NCBI GenBank assembly: GCA_030039775.1
Contig: JASHUX010000002.1
Span: 1-5,388, forward strand
Direction: 5' to 3'
Source of the DNA: Alphaproteobacteria bacterium
Lineage (GTDB): Bacteria > Pseudomonadota > Alphaproteobacteria > ATCC43930 > CGMCC-115725
DNA length: 5,388 bases
Below are positions 1 to 5,322 of this stretch, in pieces. Under the pieces are notes generated by a model. The model made no database searches and was not told the DNA's origin. It worked only from the letters and a program-made list of their open reading frames with translations. A program made the translations under genes and the position numbers. Position 1 is the first letter of the stretch; each line of letters opens with the position of its first letter.

Positions 1-1
1 G

Positions 2-151
2 CCGATCGAGGACCAACCGCGCGCCGTCGCGATCCTGCACATCGGCGGGATGAACCACGACGTTCAGGAGAAGGCCGAGCGTGTCGACGAGAATGTGCCG
101 CTTGCGGCCGGTAACCTTCTTGCCCGCATCAAAGCCCTGCGAGTCGAGCGC
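2..151 (-). pseudogene. IS5-family transposase fragment, internally deleted and cut by the window edge
   Basis: Read on the minus strand, this stretch encodes ALDSQ followed directly by GFDAGKK, then VTGRKRHILVDTLG and VVVHPADVQDRDGARL. These are hallmark blocks of the DDE transposases of the IS5 family (IS427/IS1031-like groups). The D of DSQ corresponds to the first catalytic aspartate. In intact relatives about 10 to 15 residues (a segment beginning SVK and rich in Lys/Glu/Gly) separate DSQ from G[FY]DAGKK; here they are missing with the frame kept, so the copy looks internally deleted. The N-terminal third of the protein is absent, because the frame is abutted near position 151-157 by IstB-like sequence in another frame. 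The second aspartate (ADGGY region) and the glutamate would lie left of position 1 and cannot be seen. This is a dead remnant, recognised from conserved motifs only. Confidence 0.8.
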
Positions 152-156
152 GGCGC

Positions 157-234
157 CATGACCTCGTCGAAGGCGGACTTCATGCCGTAGAGATTGAGCT
201 GCCCCATCAGTTCGAAGAGTTGGGTACGTTCCAT
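157..234 (-). pseudogene. istB: istB (IS21-family helper ATPase), N-terminal remnant of about 26 codons
   Basis: Starting from ATG at 234-232, the minus strand reads MERTQLFELMGQL then NLYGMKSAFDEVM, the characteristic opening of IstB, the AAA+ helper ATPase that assists IstA in IS21-family transposition. Its start overlaps the stop of the upstream istA remnant by one base (TGATG), the arrangement normal for istA-istB pairs. After about codon 26 the similarity ends. Continuing in this frame gives unrelated arginine-rich sequence, while an IS5 transposase segment appears in a different frame. IstB is normally about 250 residues, with Walker A and B motifs further in, so no ATPase function remains. 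The identification rests on the N-terminal motif and on the istA neighbour. Confidence 0.75.
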
Positions 235-515
235 CACGGGGTACTCCGCAAGCTGTCATAGCGGGTACAATCGGCGATCGGCGCGTGACGCAACGTCAGC
301 GCGGCCGGTGTCAGAATGGCGGCCGCCGGGCCAGGATCGCGGTGGCGGGCGAGAATGTTGAGAACGACATCGGCGGAGTGGACGCCATGGCTCAAGGCCT
401 CGGCACAGGCCCCTTCGACAGCCGGCAGACCATCGCTGAGCACCGCAGTCAAAATATCGACCATCTGTCGATTGCCGTCGTCAGCGCTGGCAAGCTTGCG
501 CCGCACCCGCTCCAC
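234..515 (-). pseudogene. istA: istA (IS21-family transposase), C-terminal remnant
   Basis: From about position 515 the minus strand encodes VERVRRKLASADDGNRQMV, then LPAVEGACAEAL, GVHSADVVLNILARHRDP, and near the end LTLRHAPIADCTRYDSL. This is the C-terminal tail typical of IS21-family IstA, a roughly 500-residue DDE transposase; only about 93 residues survive. The N-terminal helix-turn-helix and the whole catalytic core are gone. Its TGA (236-234) overlaps the ATG of the istB remnant. The reading frame stays open further upstream to a TAA at 599-597, but the residues between (for example KGQAAFGGSLAGSG) do not look like IstA, so the left limit of homology is approximate. A GTG at 578 would allow a 114-residue product, but there is no good ribosome-binding site and no reason to expect a function. 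Confidence 0.8.
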
Positions 516-596
516 ACCGCCGGCGACAGAACCCGAGCCGGCCAGACTTCCACCAAAGGCGGCCTGACCCTTGGCCACCTCAAATTCAACCCCGAT

Positions 597-659
597 TTAC
601 ACCACCTTGACGGACGTGACCAGCACAGCCGCCACACCGAATTTTGCAAGCCTCGACAT
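597..659 (-). pseudogene. Truncated secreted-protein gene: intact start and signal peptide, stop after 20 codons
   Basis: A perfect AGGAGG (670-665) lies five bases before an ATG at 659-657. The frame reads MSRLAKFGVAAVLVTSVKVV and ends at TAA (599-597). The N-terminus has the form of an export signal: a positive n-region (Arg3, Lys6) and a hydrophobic run, with no cleavage site before the stop. A plausible sigma-70 promoter lies just upstream. Past the stop the same frame stays open into the istA remnant, so the host gene was probably cut short when an IS21-type element inserted or later decayed. The start MSRLAK resembles the starts of the two small secreted proteins at 1190 and 1641 (MTRLGK, MKRLGK). 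It could be a third family member that lost its body, but 20 residues cannot prove this. A functional 20-residue peptide is the alternative. Confidence 0.5.
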
Positions 660-688
660 AAACCCCTCCTCGTTCTGGGCGCGGCGCG

Positions 689-718
689 ATTATAGAGTGC
701 TTGAAAACTTATGGTTAA
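689..718 (-). promoter_or_regulatory. Predicted sigma-70 promoter with CtrA-like half-site over the -35
   Basis: On the minus strand a perfect TATAAT (694-689) is preceded at 18 bases by TTAACC (718-713), which matches TTGACA at four of six positions. The -35 lies inside TTAACCAT (718-711), a known CtrA half-site word in alphaproteobacteria. A second TTAACCA occurs at 742-736, 24 bases upstream. The transcript would start near 682 and lead straight into AGGAGG and the ATG at 659. The promoter call is by eye; CtrA control is inference. Confidence 0.55.
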
Positions 719-819
719 TTTCACCACGATTTATTTGGTTAACATTTTGGTGAGTAACACGTTTCACAATGCCCGCAAGTCGATCCGCGCGAGTTACCTC
801 TTTCGGGGTACACAGCGGC

Positions 820-847
820 AAAAAAAGCGGCGCCATAAGGCGCCGCT
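820..847 (-). terminator. Intrinsic terminator of the 105-residue secreted-protein gene
   Basis: On the minus strand AGCGGCGCC (847-839), loop TTAT (838-835) and GGCGCCGCT (834-826) form a perfect 9-bp GC-rich stem followed by six further T (825-820). It begins 26 bases after the stop codon at 873-875. This is a textbook Rho-independent terminator, and its stem resembles the one ending the paralogous gene at 1361-1392. Confidence 0.9.
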
Positions 848-872
848 CAGGCATCATTCGATGCGCCCGAAC

Positions 873-1190
873 TCAGTGGCGCCAATGACCGCCGCCATGA
901 CCGCCGCCGTAGCCCCGCGAGCCGCCGCCGTGGCCCCAACCGCCGCGGCCATACCAGCCACCGCCATAGCCGCCCCAGCCCCAGCCAGCGCCATAATAAG
1001 GGTATCCGTACCAACCGTAGTTGCAGTAGTACGGGTCGTAGTAACCGCACGCATATGGATAACCGTATCCGTATCCGTAGTAAGGCGAGACATACACTTG
1101 TGCGTTCGCCGGCTGCACCGGCGCTGTGGTGATCGCAAGCGGCACTGCCACCAGCGCGCCCACCGCGAGAATTTTGCCGAGCCGCGTCAT
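873..1190 (-). CDS. Small secreted Gly/Tyr/Trp-rich protein (105 aa), function unknown
   Basis: The protein has a clear Sec signal peptide: Arg3 and Lys6, a hydrophobic core at residues 8-21, and a likely cleavage after ANA at 28-30. The mature 75 residues are low complexity. The first part (31-69) is dominated by Tyr and Gly in YGYGYPY-type steps and contains Cys48 and Cys56; the end (70-105) is Gly-rich with Trp, Arg and His (GGGHGGGHWRH). The start is supported by AGGAGA at 1202-1197, seven bases from the ATG. A strong terminator follows at 847-820. It is a paralogue of the gene at 1641-1429: the signal peptides align without gaps and PYACGYY lies at residues 45-51 in both. Similar short Gly/Tyr-rich exported proteins annotated as hypothetical are common in Bradyrhizobium-like genomes. 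A surface, envelope or metal-binding role is only a guess from the composition. No convincing promoter was found just upstream. Confidence 0.85.
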   Translation of the reverse strand: MTRLGKILAVGALVAVPLAITTAPVQPANAQVYVSPYYGYGYGYPYACGYYDPYYCNYGWYGYPYYGAGWGWGGYGGGWYGRGGWGHGGGSRGYGGGHGGGHWRH

Positions 1191-1360
1191 TGGAAATCTC
1201 CTGTCACCAGTTCCTCTATGAAGTCATATAAGTCGTGGCGGCGGCCGCCGTGCCCGGTTATTTTTTTATTTAGGTTTTGTCCAACAAATCGTCGTCGGAG
1301 AGCCGCCATTCGGCCACGATGCAAGGCCGGAACCAGCCCGACCCGAAATAGGAACGCGGA

Positions 1361-1392
1361 AGAAAAGCGGCGACGCCGAAGGCGCCGCCGCT
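1361..1392 (-). terminator. Intrinsic terminator of the 70-residue secreted-protein gene
   Basis: On the minus strand AGCGGCGGCGCC (1392-1381), loop TTC (1380-1378) and GGCGTCGCCGCT (1377-1366) form a 12-bp stem with a single G-T wobble, followed by TTTCTT. It lies 36 bases after the TAA at 1431-1429. It isolates this gene from the next one downstream, which therefore needs its own promoter somewhere in 1203-1360. Confidence 0.85.
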
Positions 1393-1428
1393 CTCATTTC
1401 GTGCAGGCGATTGGGCCTGCGCTAGGCG

Positions 1429-1641
1429 TTACCAATGGTGCCAGTGGTGATGCCAGCCGCCGCCGATATAAACGCCTGCAGGCGGGCCGTAATAGCCGCA
1501 CGCGTACGGGTCGCAGCCATAGGCCGGTCCGCCGCCGATGTAGACGCCAAACGCCTGGGCCGGTTGGGCCGGGATCGCGGTCGCCGCCAACGGCAACGCG
1601 AACAGCGCGCCGATCGCGAGAATCTTTCCGAGCCGTTTCAT
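1429..1641 (-). CDS. Small secreted Gly/His-rich protein (70 aa), paralogue of the 105-aa neighbour, function unknown
   Basis: A signal peptide (Lys2, Arg3, Lys6; hydrophobic core 8-20; cleavage likely after AQA at 28-30) precedes a mature chain of only 40 residues. The mature part holds two exact copies of GVYIGGG (32-38 and 56-62). Between them lies a Cys/Tyr segment with Cys43, Cys48 and PYACGYY (45-51). It ends in WHHHWHHW, a dense His/Trp tail that could bind a metal; that is inference. An ideal ribosome-binding site, AAAGGAG (1655-1649), stands seven bases before the ATG but is tied up in a perfect hairpin (1675-1648). The gene starts 151 bases after the end of trpE on the same strand. 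No terminator separates them, so read-through from trpE is possible. Its own terminator is at 1392-1361. I do not recognise a named family; it matches the hypothetical exported proteins frequent in Bradyrhizobium relatives. Confidence 0.82.
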   Translation of the reverse strand: MKRLGKILAIGALFALPLAATAIPAQPAQAFGVYIGGGPAYGCDPYACGYYGPPAGVYIGGGWHHHWHHW

Positions 1642-1647
1642 GATCGA

Positions 1648-1675
1648 TCTCCTTTCATCGTTAGCTCAAAGGAGA
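1648..1675 (-). promoter_or_regulatory. Hairpin sequestering the Shine-Dalgarno sequence of the 70-aa protein gene
   Basis: In the transcript, TCTCCTTT (1675-1668) is exactly complementary to AAAGGAGA (1655-1648), with a 12-base loop between. The right arm contains the whole ribosome-binding site, and the ATG follows six bases after the stem. The structure would hold the site closed unless melted or bound, as in RNA thermometers and other translational switches. The inverted repeat is seen directly; regulation is inferred. Confidence 0.6.
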
Positions 1676-1792
1676 GATACAGTTGGCGCGGCCTGTTCGT
1701 GCCGATGATGACGTAAGTTTTAGATTGGGAATTTTCGTGGCGCGGGAACGATTGACCGCATGCCGAGCGGATTGCAACAGTTTGTGGCGGCG

Positions 1793-3295
1793 TCACTCGC
1801 GCGCGAAGCGCACCGCTTCTTCCGCCGCCACGAACAGCGCGCGCATCTTATCGAGCGCTTCCTGATATTCGGCGGCAGGGCTTGAATCGGCGACCACGCC
1901 GCCGCCCGCCTGGGCGATCATCACGCCGTCCTTGACGATTGCCGTGCGCAGCACGAGGCACGTGTCCATGCTGCCGTCGCCGGCGAAATAGCCGATGGCG
2001 CCGCCATAGATGTTGCGGCGCTCGACCTCGAGCTCGTCGATAATCTCCATCGCGCGCACCTTTGGCGCGCCCGAGAGCGTGCCGGCGGGGAAGCCCGCGA
2101 CCAGCGCGCCGAGCGCGTCGTATTTGGCGTCGAGCACACCTTCAACATTCGAGCAGATATGCATCACGTGCGAATAACGCTCGATGACGAAGCTCTCCGT
2201 TACTTTGACGGTGCCAACGCGCGACACGCGGCCGACATCGTTGCGCGCCAAATCGATCAGCATCAAATGCTCGGCGCGTTCCTTCGGGTCGGCGAGGAGT
2301 TCCTCCTCGAGCTGCTTGTCCTCGACCGCGTTGACGCCGCGCCGCCGCGTGCCGGCGAGCGGCCGGATCGTCACCTTGCCGTCCCGCACGCGCACCAGGA
2401 TTTCCGGGCTCGATCCGACGATGCTGAAATCGCCGTAGTCGAGATAGAACAAGAAAGGCGACGGATTGAGACGCCTCAATGCGCGATAAAGCGAAAAGGG
2501 CGGCAGCTTGAATGGAATCCGCATCCGCATCGACGGCAGAACCTGAAACGCCTCGCCGGCGCGGATATATTCCTTCGCGGTATCGACCATCGCCATGTAT
2601 TCGGCCCGCGACATATTGCCTTGCGGCGGCGGCAGCTCGCGCACGGTTTCCGCATTCTCGCGGCGATGCGGCAGGCTGCGCTCGAAATCGGCCAGGACGT
2701 CGGCGAGCCGTTCCTGCGCCTGCTGATAGGCGACGCGTGCCGACGTATCCGCGCTCGGCCATGCCGTCGTGACCAGCGTCACGCAATCGGCAATGTTGTC
2801 GAAGATCGCGGTAACCGACGGCCGCACGAACAGCCCGTCGGGGACGTTCAACATGTCCGGGTTCTTGTCCGGCAGACGCTCCATCAGCGTCACCATGTTG
2901 TAGCTCATATAGCCGAAAAGGCCTGACGCCATCGGCGGCAACGGGGCCGGCGTCGCCACTCTGCATTCGTCGACCAAGCGCCGCAGCGACACAAGGGTGC
3001 CGCAATCTTCGGGCTCGAATGCGTCGGCGTCGGCGCGAGCACGGCGGTTGATCTCGGCGCAGTCGCCGAAACAGCGCCAGATCAGGTCCGGTTTCAGGCC
3101 GATGAAGGAATAGCGCCCATGCGTCGCGCCGCCTTCGACGGATTCGAATAGGAAGCTGTTGGGCCGTCCGTCTGCCAGTTTCAGCATGGCCGACACCGGC
3201 GTCTCCAGGTCGGACACGAACGAGGTCCATACCAGCACCGGCTTCTGGGCTGCGTACTCGCGCTCGAAGAGCTCGAAGGTCGGCGTCAGTTGCAT
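1793..3295 (-). CDS. trpE: Anthranilate synthase component I (TrpE)
   Basis: TrpE converts chorismate to anthranilate, using ammonia from the TrpG glutaminase; it is the first committed step of tryptophan synthesis and is cytoplasmic. The 500 residues match the family's usual length for unfused forms. The N-terminal regulatory half has FLFESVEGG (48-56), matching the LLES region that binds tryptophan for feedback inhibition, and a GRYSFIG block (60-66). The C-terminal chorismate-binding half has RPLAGTRRRG (311-320), LMLIDLARNDVGRV (344-357), SHVMH (375-379), GFPAGTLSGAPKVRAMEIID (401-420), YGGAIGYF (430-437) and AQAGGGVVADS (461-471), with Glu476 fitting a metal-ligand position. FQVLPSMRM (250-258) departs from the common FQVV(P/L)SQRF. 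The ATG stands 15 bases after the stop of the upstream chaperone gene with no clear ribosome-binding site, suggesting co-transcription and coupled translation. There is no leader-peptide attenuator in front. trpG does not follow directly within the window. Aminodeoxychorismate synthase is a possible confusion, but the N-terminal blocks favour TrpE. Confidence 0.95.
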   Translation of the reverse strand: MQLTPTFELFEREYAAQKPVLVWTSFVSDLETPVSAMLKLADGRPNSFLFESVEGGATHGRYSFIGLKPDLIWRCFGDCAEINRRARADADAFEPEDCGTLVSLRRLVDECRVATPAPLPPMASGLFGYMSYNMVTLMERLPDKNPDMLNVPDGLFVRPSVTAIFDNIADCVTLVTTAWPSADTSARVAYQQAQERLADVLADFERSLPHRRENAETVRELPPPQGNMSRAEYMAMVDTAKEYIRAGEAFQVLPSMRMRIPFKLPPFSLYRALRRLNPSPFLFYLDYGDFSIVGSSPEILVRVRDGKVTIRPLAGTRRRGVNAVEDKQLEEELLADPKERAEHLMLIDLARNDVGRVSRVGTVKVTESFVIERYSHVMHICSNVEGVLDAKYDALGALVAGFPAGTLSGAPKVRAMEIIDELEVERRNIYGGAIGYFAGDGSMDTCLVLRTAIVKDGVMIAQAGGGVVADSSPAAEYQEALDKMRALFVAAEEAVRFARE

Positions 3296-3310
3296 GGCGT
3301 CAGCCGATCG

Positions 3311-5188
3311 TCACATCAATTGTTTGACCGCGTCCGCGTTGATGTCGACCGGGAAGCGCTGACGCAGCGACTGCTCGTACTCGTCGAGCAAATCGGCCTT
3401 TGTCGCGGTTTCGATCTCGCGCGCGATCGCGGCCTTTTGCGACGCGGCTTGCGCCGGATCGGGCGGCAGGATCTGGTTGACCGTGGCGACCACGACGCCC
3501 TTGTCGCCGGCGCCGCCGGTGACCGCCTGGCCCGTTTTGGCGCTAAACAGCTTGGAGACCACGACGGACGGCAGCTCCGCCCGGTTGTTGCTGTAACGCG
3601 ACAGCGGGCCGGCGGTGAACGTCTTGAGTCCGTGCAGCGTGGCCAAATCGTCCAGCTTCTCGCCCTTGTTAACTGCGGTCGCGTAGTCGTCGCCGAGCTT
3701 GGCGAGGCGCGTCGCGCGTTCTTGCGCCTGCCAGGCGGCGACCACCTTGTCGTGGACTTGCGCCAGCGGCTGCGGCGCTGCTTGCGCCACGTTATCGACC
3801 TTGACCATGTAGCTGCCCTGATTGGGCAGTTCCTTGAGATCGCTCGGCTGCGTGATCGAGGTCGCGAACGCGGTCTTGACGATGTCGGACGAAGGCAGCG
3901 CGACAGTCTTGCCCGCGGCGTCATGACCCTCGGCGTCGACATTGTCGACCTTCACCGTCTTGAGGCTGAACTTGGCGACGATTTCGTTGAAGGTCGCGCC
4001 GCCCGCAAGCGCGTCGTCGACGGCGTTGGCCATTTTCACCACTTGGTCGATCGCCCGGTTCTGCGCGAGCTCGGTCGCCAGTTTCGCCTTGACGCTGTCG
4101 AATGGCGCGACATTTTCCGGCGTGACCGAGATCAGCTTGAGGATGTGCCAGCCGAACGAGTCCTTGATTGGCTGGCTGACGCCGCCGGGCTTAAGGTCGA
4201 AGGCGGCCTTGGCGAGATCGCCCGGCAGATCGTCCCGGCTCAGGGCGCCGAGATCGACCGCGTCGCTGCTTTCGCCGGCGACGGTCTTGGCGACCGCGGC
4301 GAAATCCTTGCCCTGCGCCAGTGCCGCCTGCACCGCTTTCACCTTGGCTTCGTCGGGCACCAGGATTTGCTGCAGCGCGCGCTTTTCCGGTTGGACGAAC
4401 TGGTCCTGGCGCTTGTCATACTCTGCCTTCAGCTCCGCGTCGGTGAACTTGATGCCCGCCGCGTACTGCGCCGGGTCGAGCAGCGCTACCGTGAAGCTGC
4501 GCCGCTCCGGCACCATGAAACTGTCTTTGTGTTCGTCGTAGTATTTTTGCAGTGTCACGGCGTCCGGTGTCGGCAGCGCACCGATAGCACTCGGCGGCAC
4601 CAGGACAGCGGTCGCAACCCGGCGCTCGCCCCGGCTTTGCCACAGCGTATTGACCAGTTCCGGCGGCGCCGCGGCGCCGTCGGTCACCGTCGCCATAATG
4701 CGGTTGCGTACCAAATCGCCGCGCAGCATCGCCTCGTATTGCTGATCCGTCATCTGGTTCTGCTGCAGCAGGGCCAGATAGATATTGCGGTCGAACTGGC
4801 CGGTGCTTCCGCGGAACGATGGATTGTCGGTGATCGCCTGGCGCACGGTGTTATCGGTGATGGCGAGGCCGAGCCGTTGCGCCTCAAGATCGAGGAGATG
4901 CTGGTCGATCACCTCGTTGAGCGTCGTGTCGACCAAACCCAATTCCCTGATTTGATCTTCGCTCAGGCTGGTATTCATTGCTTGGCGAAAGCGCTCGACT
5001 TGGCGCTGTAAAGCAACGCGCACCTCCGACGCATCGATCTTTTGATCGCCCACGCTCGCGATGCTGGTGTCGGCGCCGCGGCCGCGGAAAATATCGCCGA
5101 TGCCCCATAGGGCGAAGGTGAGGATCAGCAGGCCGAAAAGAATCTGGACGACGATACCGGAGGCGCGGGAACGGATGGCTTGCAGCAT
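3311..5188 (-). CDS. PpiD/SurA-N-type membrane-anchored parvulin-like folding factor
   Basis: The 625-residue protein has an N-in topology. A short basic start (Arg6, Arg8) is followed by one hydrophobic helix at about 11-31 and then GDIFRG, the signature of alphaproteobacterial SurA-N/PpiD-like peptidyl-prolyl isomerases. The rest would be periplasmic. Residues about 40-190 form the helical SurA-N-type chaperone region. About 267-355 is a parvulin domain, from ALQQILVPDE through VDLGALSRDDLP to DSFGWHILKLI. About 360-625 is a helical C-terminal region ending in VKQLM. The first conserved His of active parvulins (HILV) is Gln here, while His348 (GWHILK) is kept, so it may act mainly as a chaperone for proteins leaving the Sec translocon, as proposed for PpiD. 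I chose ATG at 5188 because family members start MLQAIR; a TTG at 5236 would add 16 residues but lies close to transposon sequence. No Shine-Dalgarno precedes the ATG. trpE follows after 15 bases. Confidence 0.9.
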   Translation of the reverse strand: MLQAIRSRASGIVVQILFGLLILTFALWGIGDIFRGRGADTSIASVGDQKIDASEVRVALQRQVERFRQAMNTSLSEDQIRELGLVDTTLNEVIDQHLLDLEAQRLGLAITDNTVRQAITDNPSFRGSTGQFDRNIYLALLQQNQMTDQQYEAMLRGDLVRNRIMATVTDGAAAPPELVNTLWQSRGERRVATAVLVPPSAIGALPTPDAVTLQKYYDEHKDSFMVPERRSFTVALLDPAQYAAGIKFTDAELKAEYDKRQDQFVQPEKRALQQILVPDEAKVKAVQAALAQGKDFAAVAKTVAGESSDAVDLGALSRDDLPGDLAKAAFDLKPGGVSQPIKDSFGWHILKLISVTPENVAPFDSVKAKLATELAQNRAIDQVVKMANAVDDALAGGATFNEIVAKFSLKTVKVDNVDAEGHDAAGKTVALPSSDIVKTAFATSITQPSDLKELPNQGSYMVKVDNVAQAAPQPLAQVHDKVVAAWQAQERATRLAKLGDDYATAVNKGEKLDDLATLHGLKTFTAGPLSRYSNNRAELPSVVVSKLFSAKTGQAVTGGAGDKGVVVATVNQILPPDPAQAASQKAAIAREIETATKADLLDEYEQSLRQRFPVDINADAVKQLM

Positions 5189-5196
5189 GGCGGCGG

Positions 5197-5225
5197 ATAT
5201 TATTAGAGACTCTGAGGGAAGCCAA
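5197..5225 (-). promoter_or_regulatory. Candidate promoter of the chaperone-trpE operon, start codon almost at +1
   Basis: On the minus strand TTGGCT (5225-5220) and TAATAT (5202-5197) are 17 bases apart, each matching the sigma-70 consensus at four of six positions. Transcription would begin near 5190, within a few bases of the ATG at 5188-5186. That fits the lack of any ribosome-binding site. It is the only candidate seen in the roughly 50 bases left between the gene and the insertion sequence. Confidence 0.4.
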
Positions 5226-5274
5226 GGCAGGGGCAATCGATGGTGCTGTCCTAAGTAGGGCGATGTTCCCCCAC

Positions 5275-5303
5275 TTGACGAATAGGTAAATTCATGCGAT
5301 ATT
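5275..5303 (+). promoter_or_regulatory. Transposase promoter
   Basis: TTGACG (5275-5280) and GATATT (5298-5303) are separated by exactly 17 bases, a good sigma-70 layout. Transcription would begin near 5309-5311, about 20 bases before the transposase ATG at 5331. Confidence 0.65.
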
Positions 5304-5322
5304 CCCCATCAGTTCGATGGGG
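5304..5322 (+). promoter_or_regulatory. Hairpin overlapping the transposase ribosome-binding site
   Basis: CCCCATC (5304-5310) and GATGGGG (5316-5322) are perfectly complementary around a five-base loop AGTTC. The right arm shares GGGG with the ribosome-binding site GGGGAGG (5319-5325). Transcripts started at the element's own promoter would lack most of the left arm, while transcripts entering from outside would contain the whole hairpin. Confidence 0.6.

Noticed and set aside
1239..1266. Perfect 12-bp palindrome CGGCGGCCGCCG followed by a T-rich run on the plus strand, as a terminator
   Set aside because: A loopless palindrome can only make a short stem, the T-run starts about ten bases later, and there is no plus-strand gene to terminate.
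1203..1320. Promoter for the 105-aa protein (TTGGAC near 1280, TATATG near 1227)
   Set aside because: Neither box has a partner at proper spacing. A promoter must exist somewhere here, given the terminator at 1361-1392, but I cannot point to it.
711..1643. Long plus-strand open frame (310 codons) across both small secreted-protein genes
   Set aside because: It is Arg- and Ala-rich low complexity with no ribosome-binding site, and it lies antisense to two well-supported genes with signal peptides and terminators. It also runs through both terminators.
1730..1792. Terminator after trpE
   Set aside because: Only a weak CCGC/GCGG stem of four pairs is visible and no T-tract follows.
2142..3230. 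Alternative minus-strand frame of 362 codons inside trpE
   Set aside because: The Arg/Ala-rich sequence has no family features, whereas the overlapping frame carries all the TrpE signature blocks.
3290..5011. Plus-strand open frame of 573 codons opposite the chaperone gene
   Set aside because: This is a typical GC-rich antisense shadow: the composition is heavy in Arg, Gly, Asp and Leu with no recognisable domain, and the minus-strand frame has clear family motifs.
5186..5236. TTG at 5236 as start of the chaperone gene
   Set aside because: It would add 16 residues before the conserved MLQAIR start, has no ribosome-binding site, and lies at or beside the probable end of the insertion sequence.
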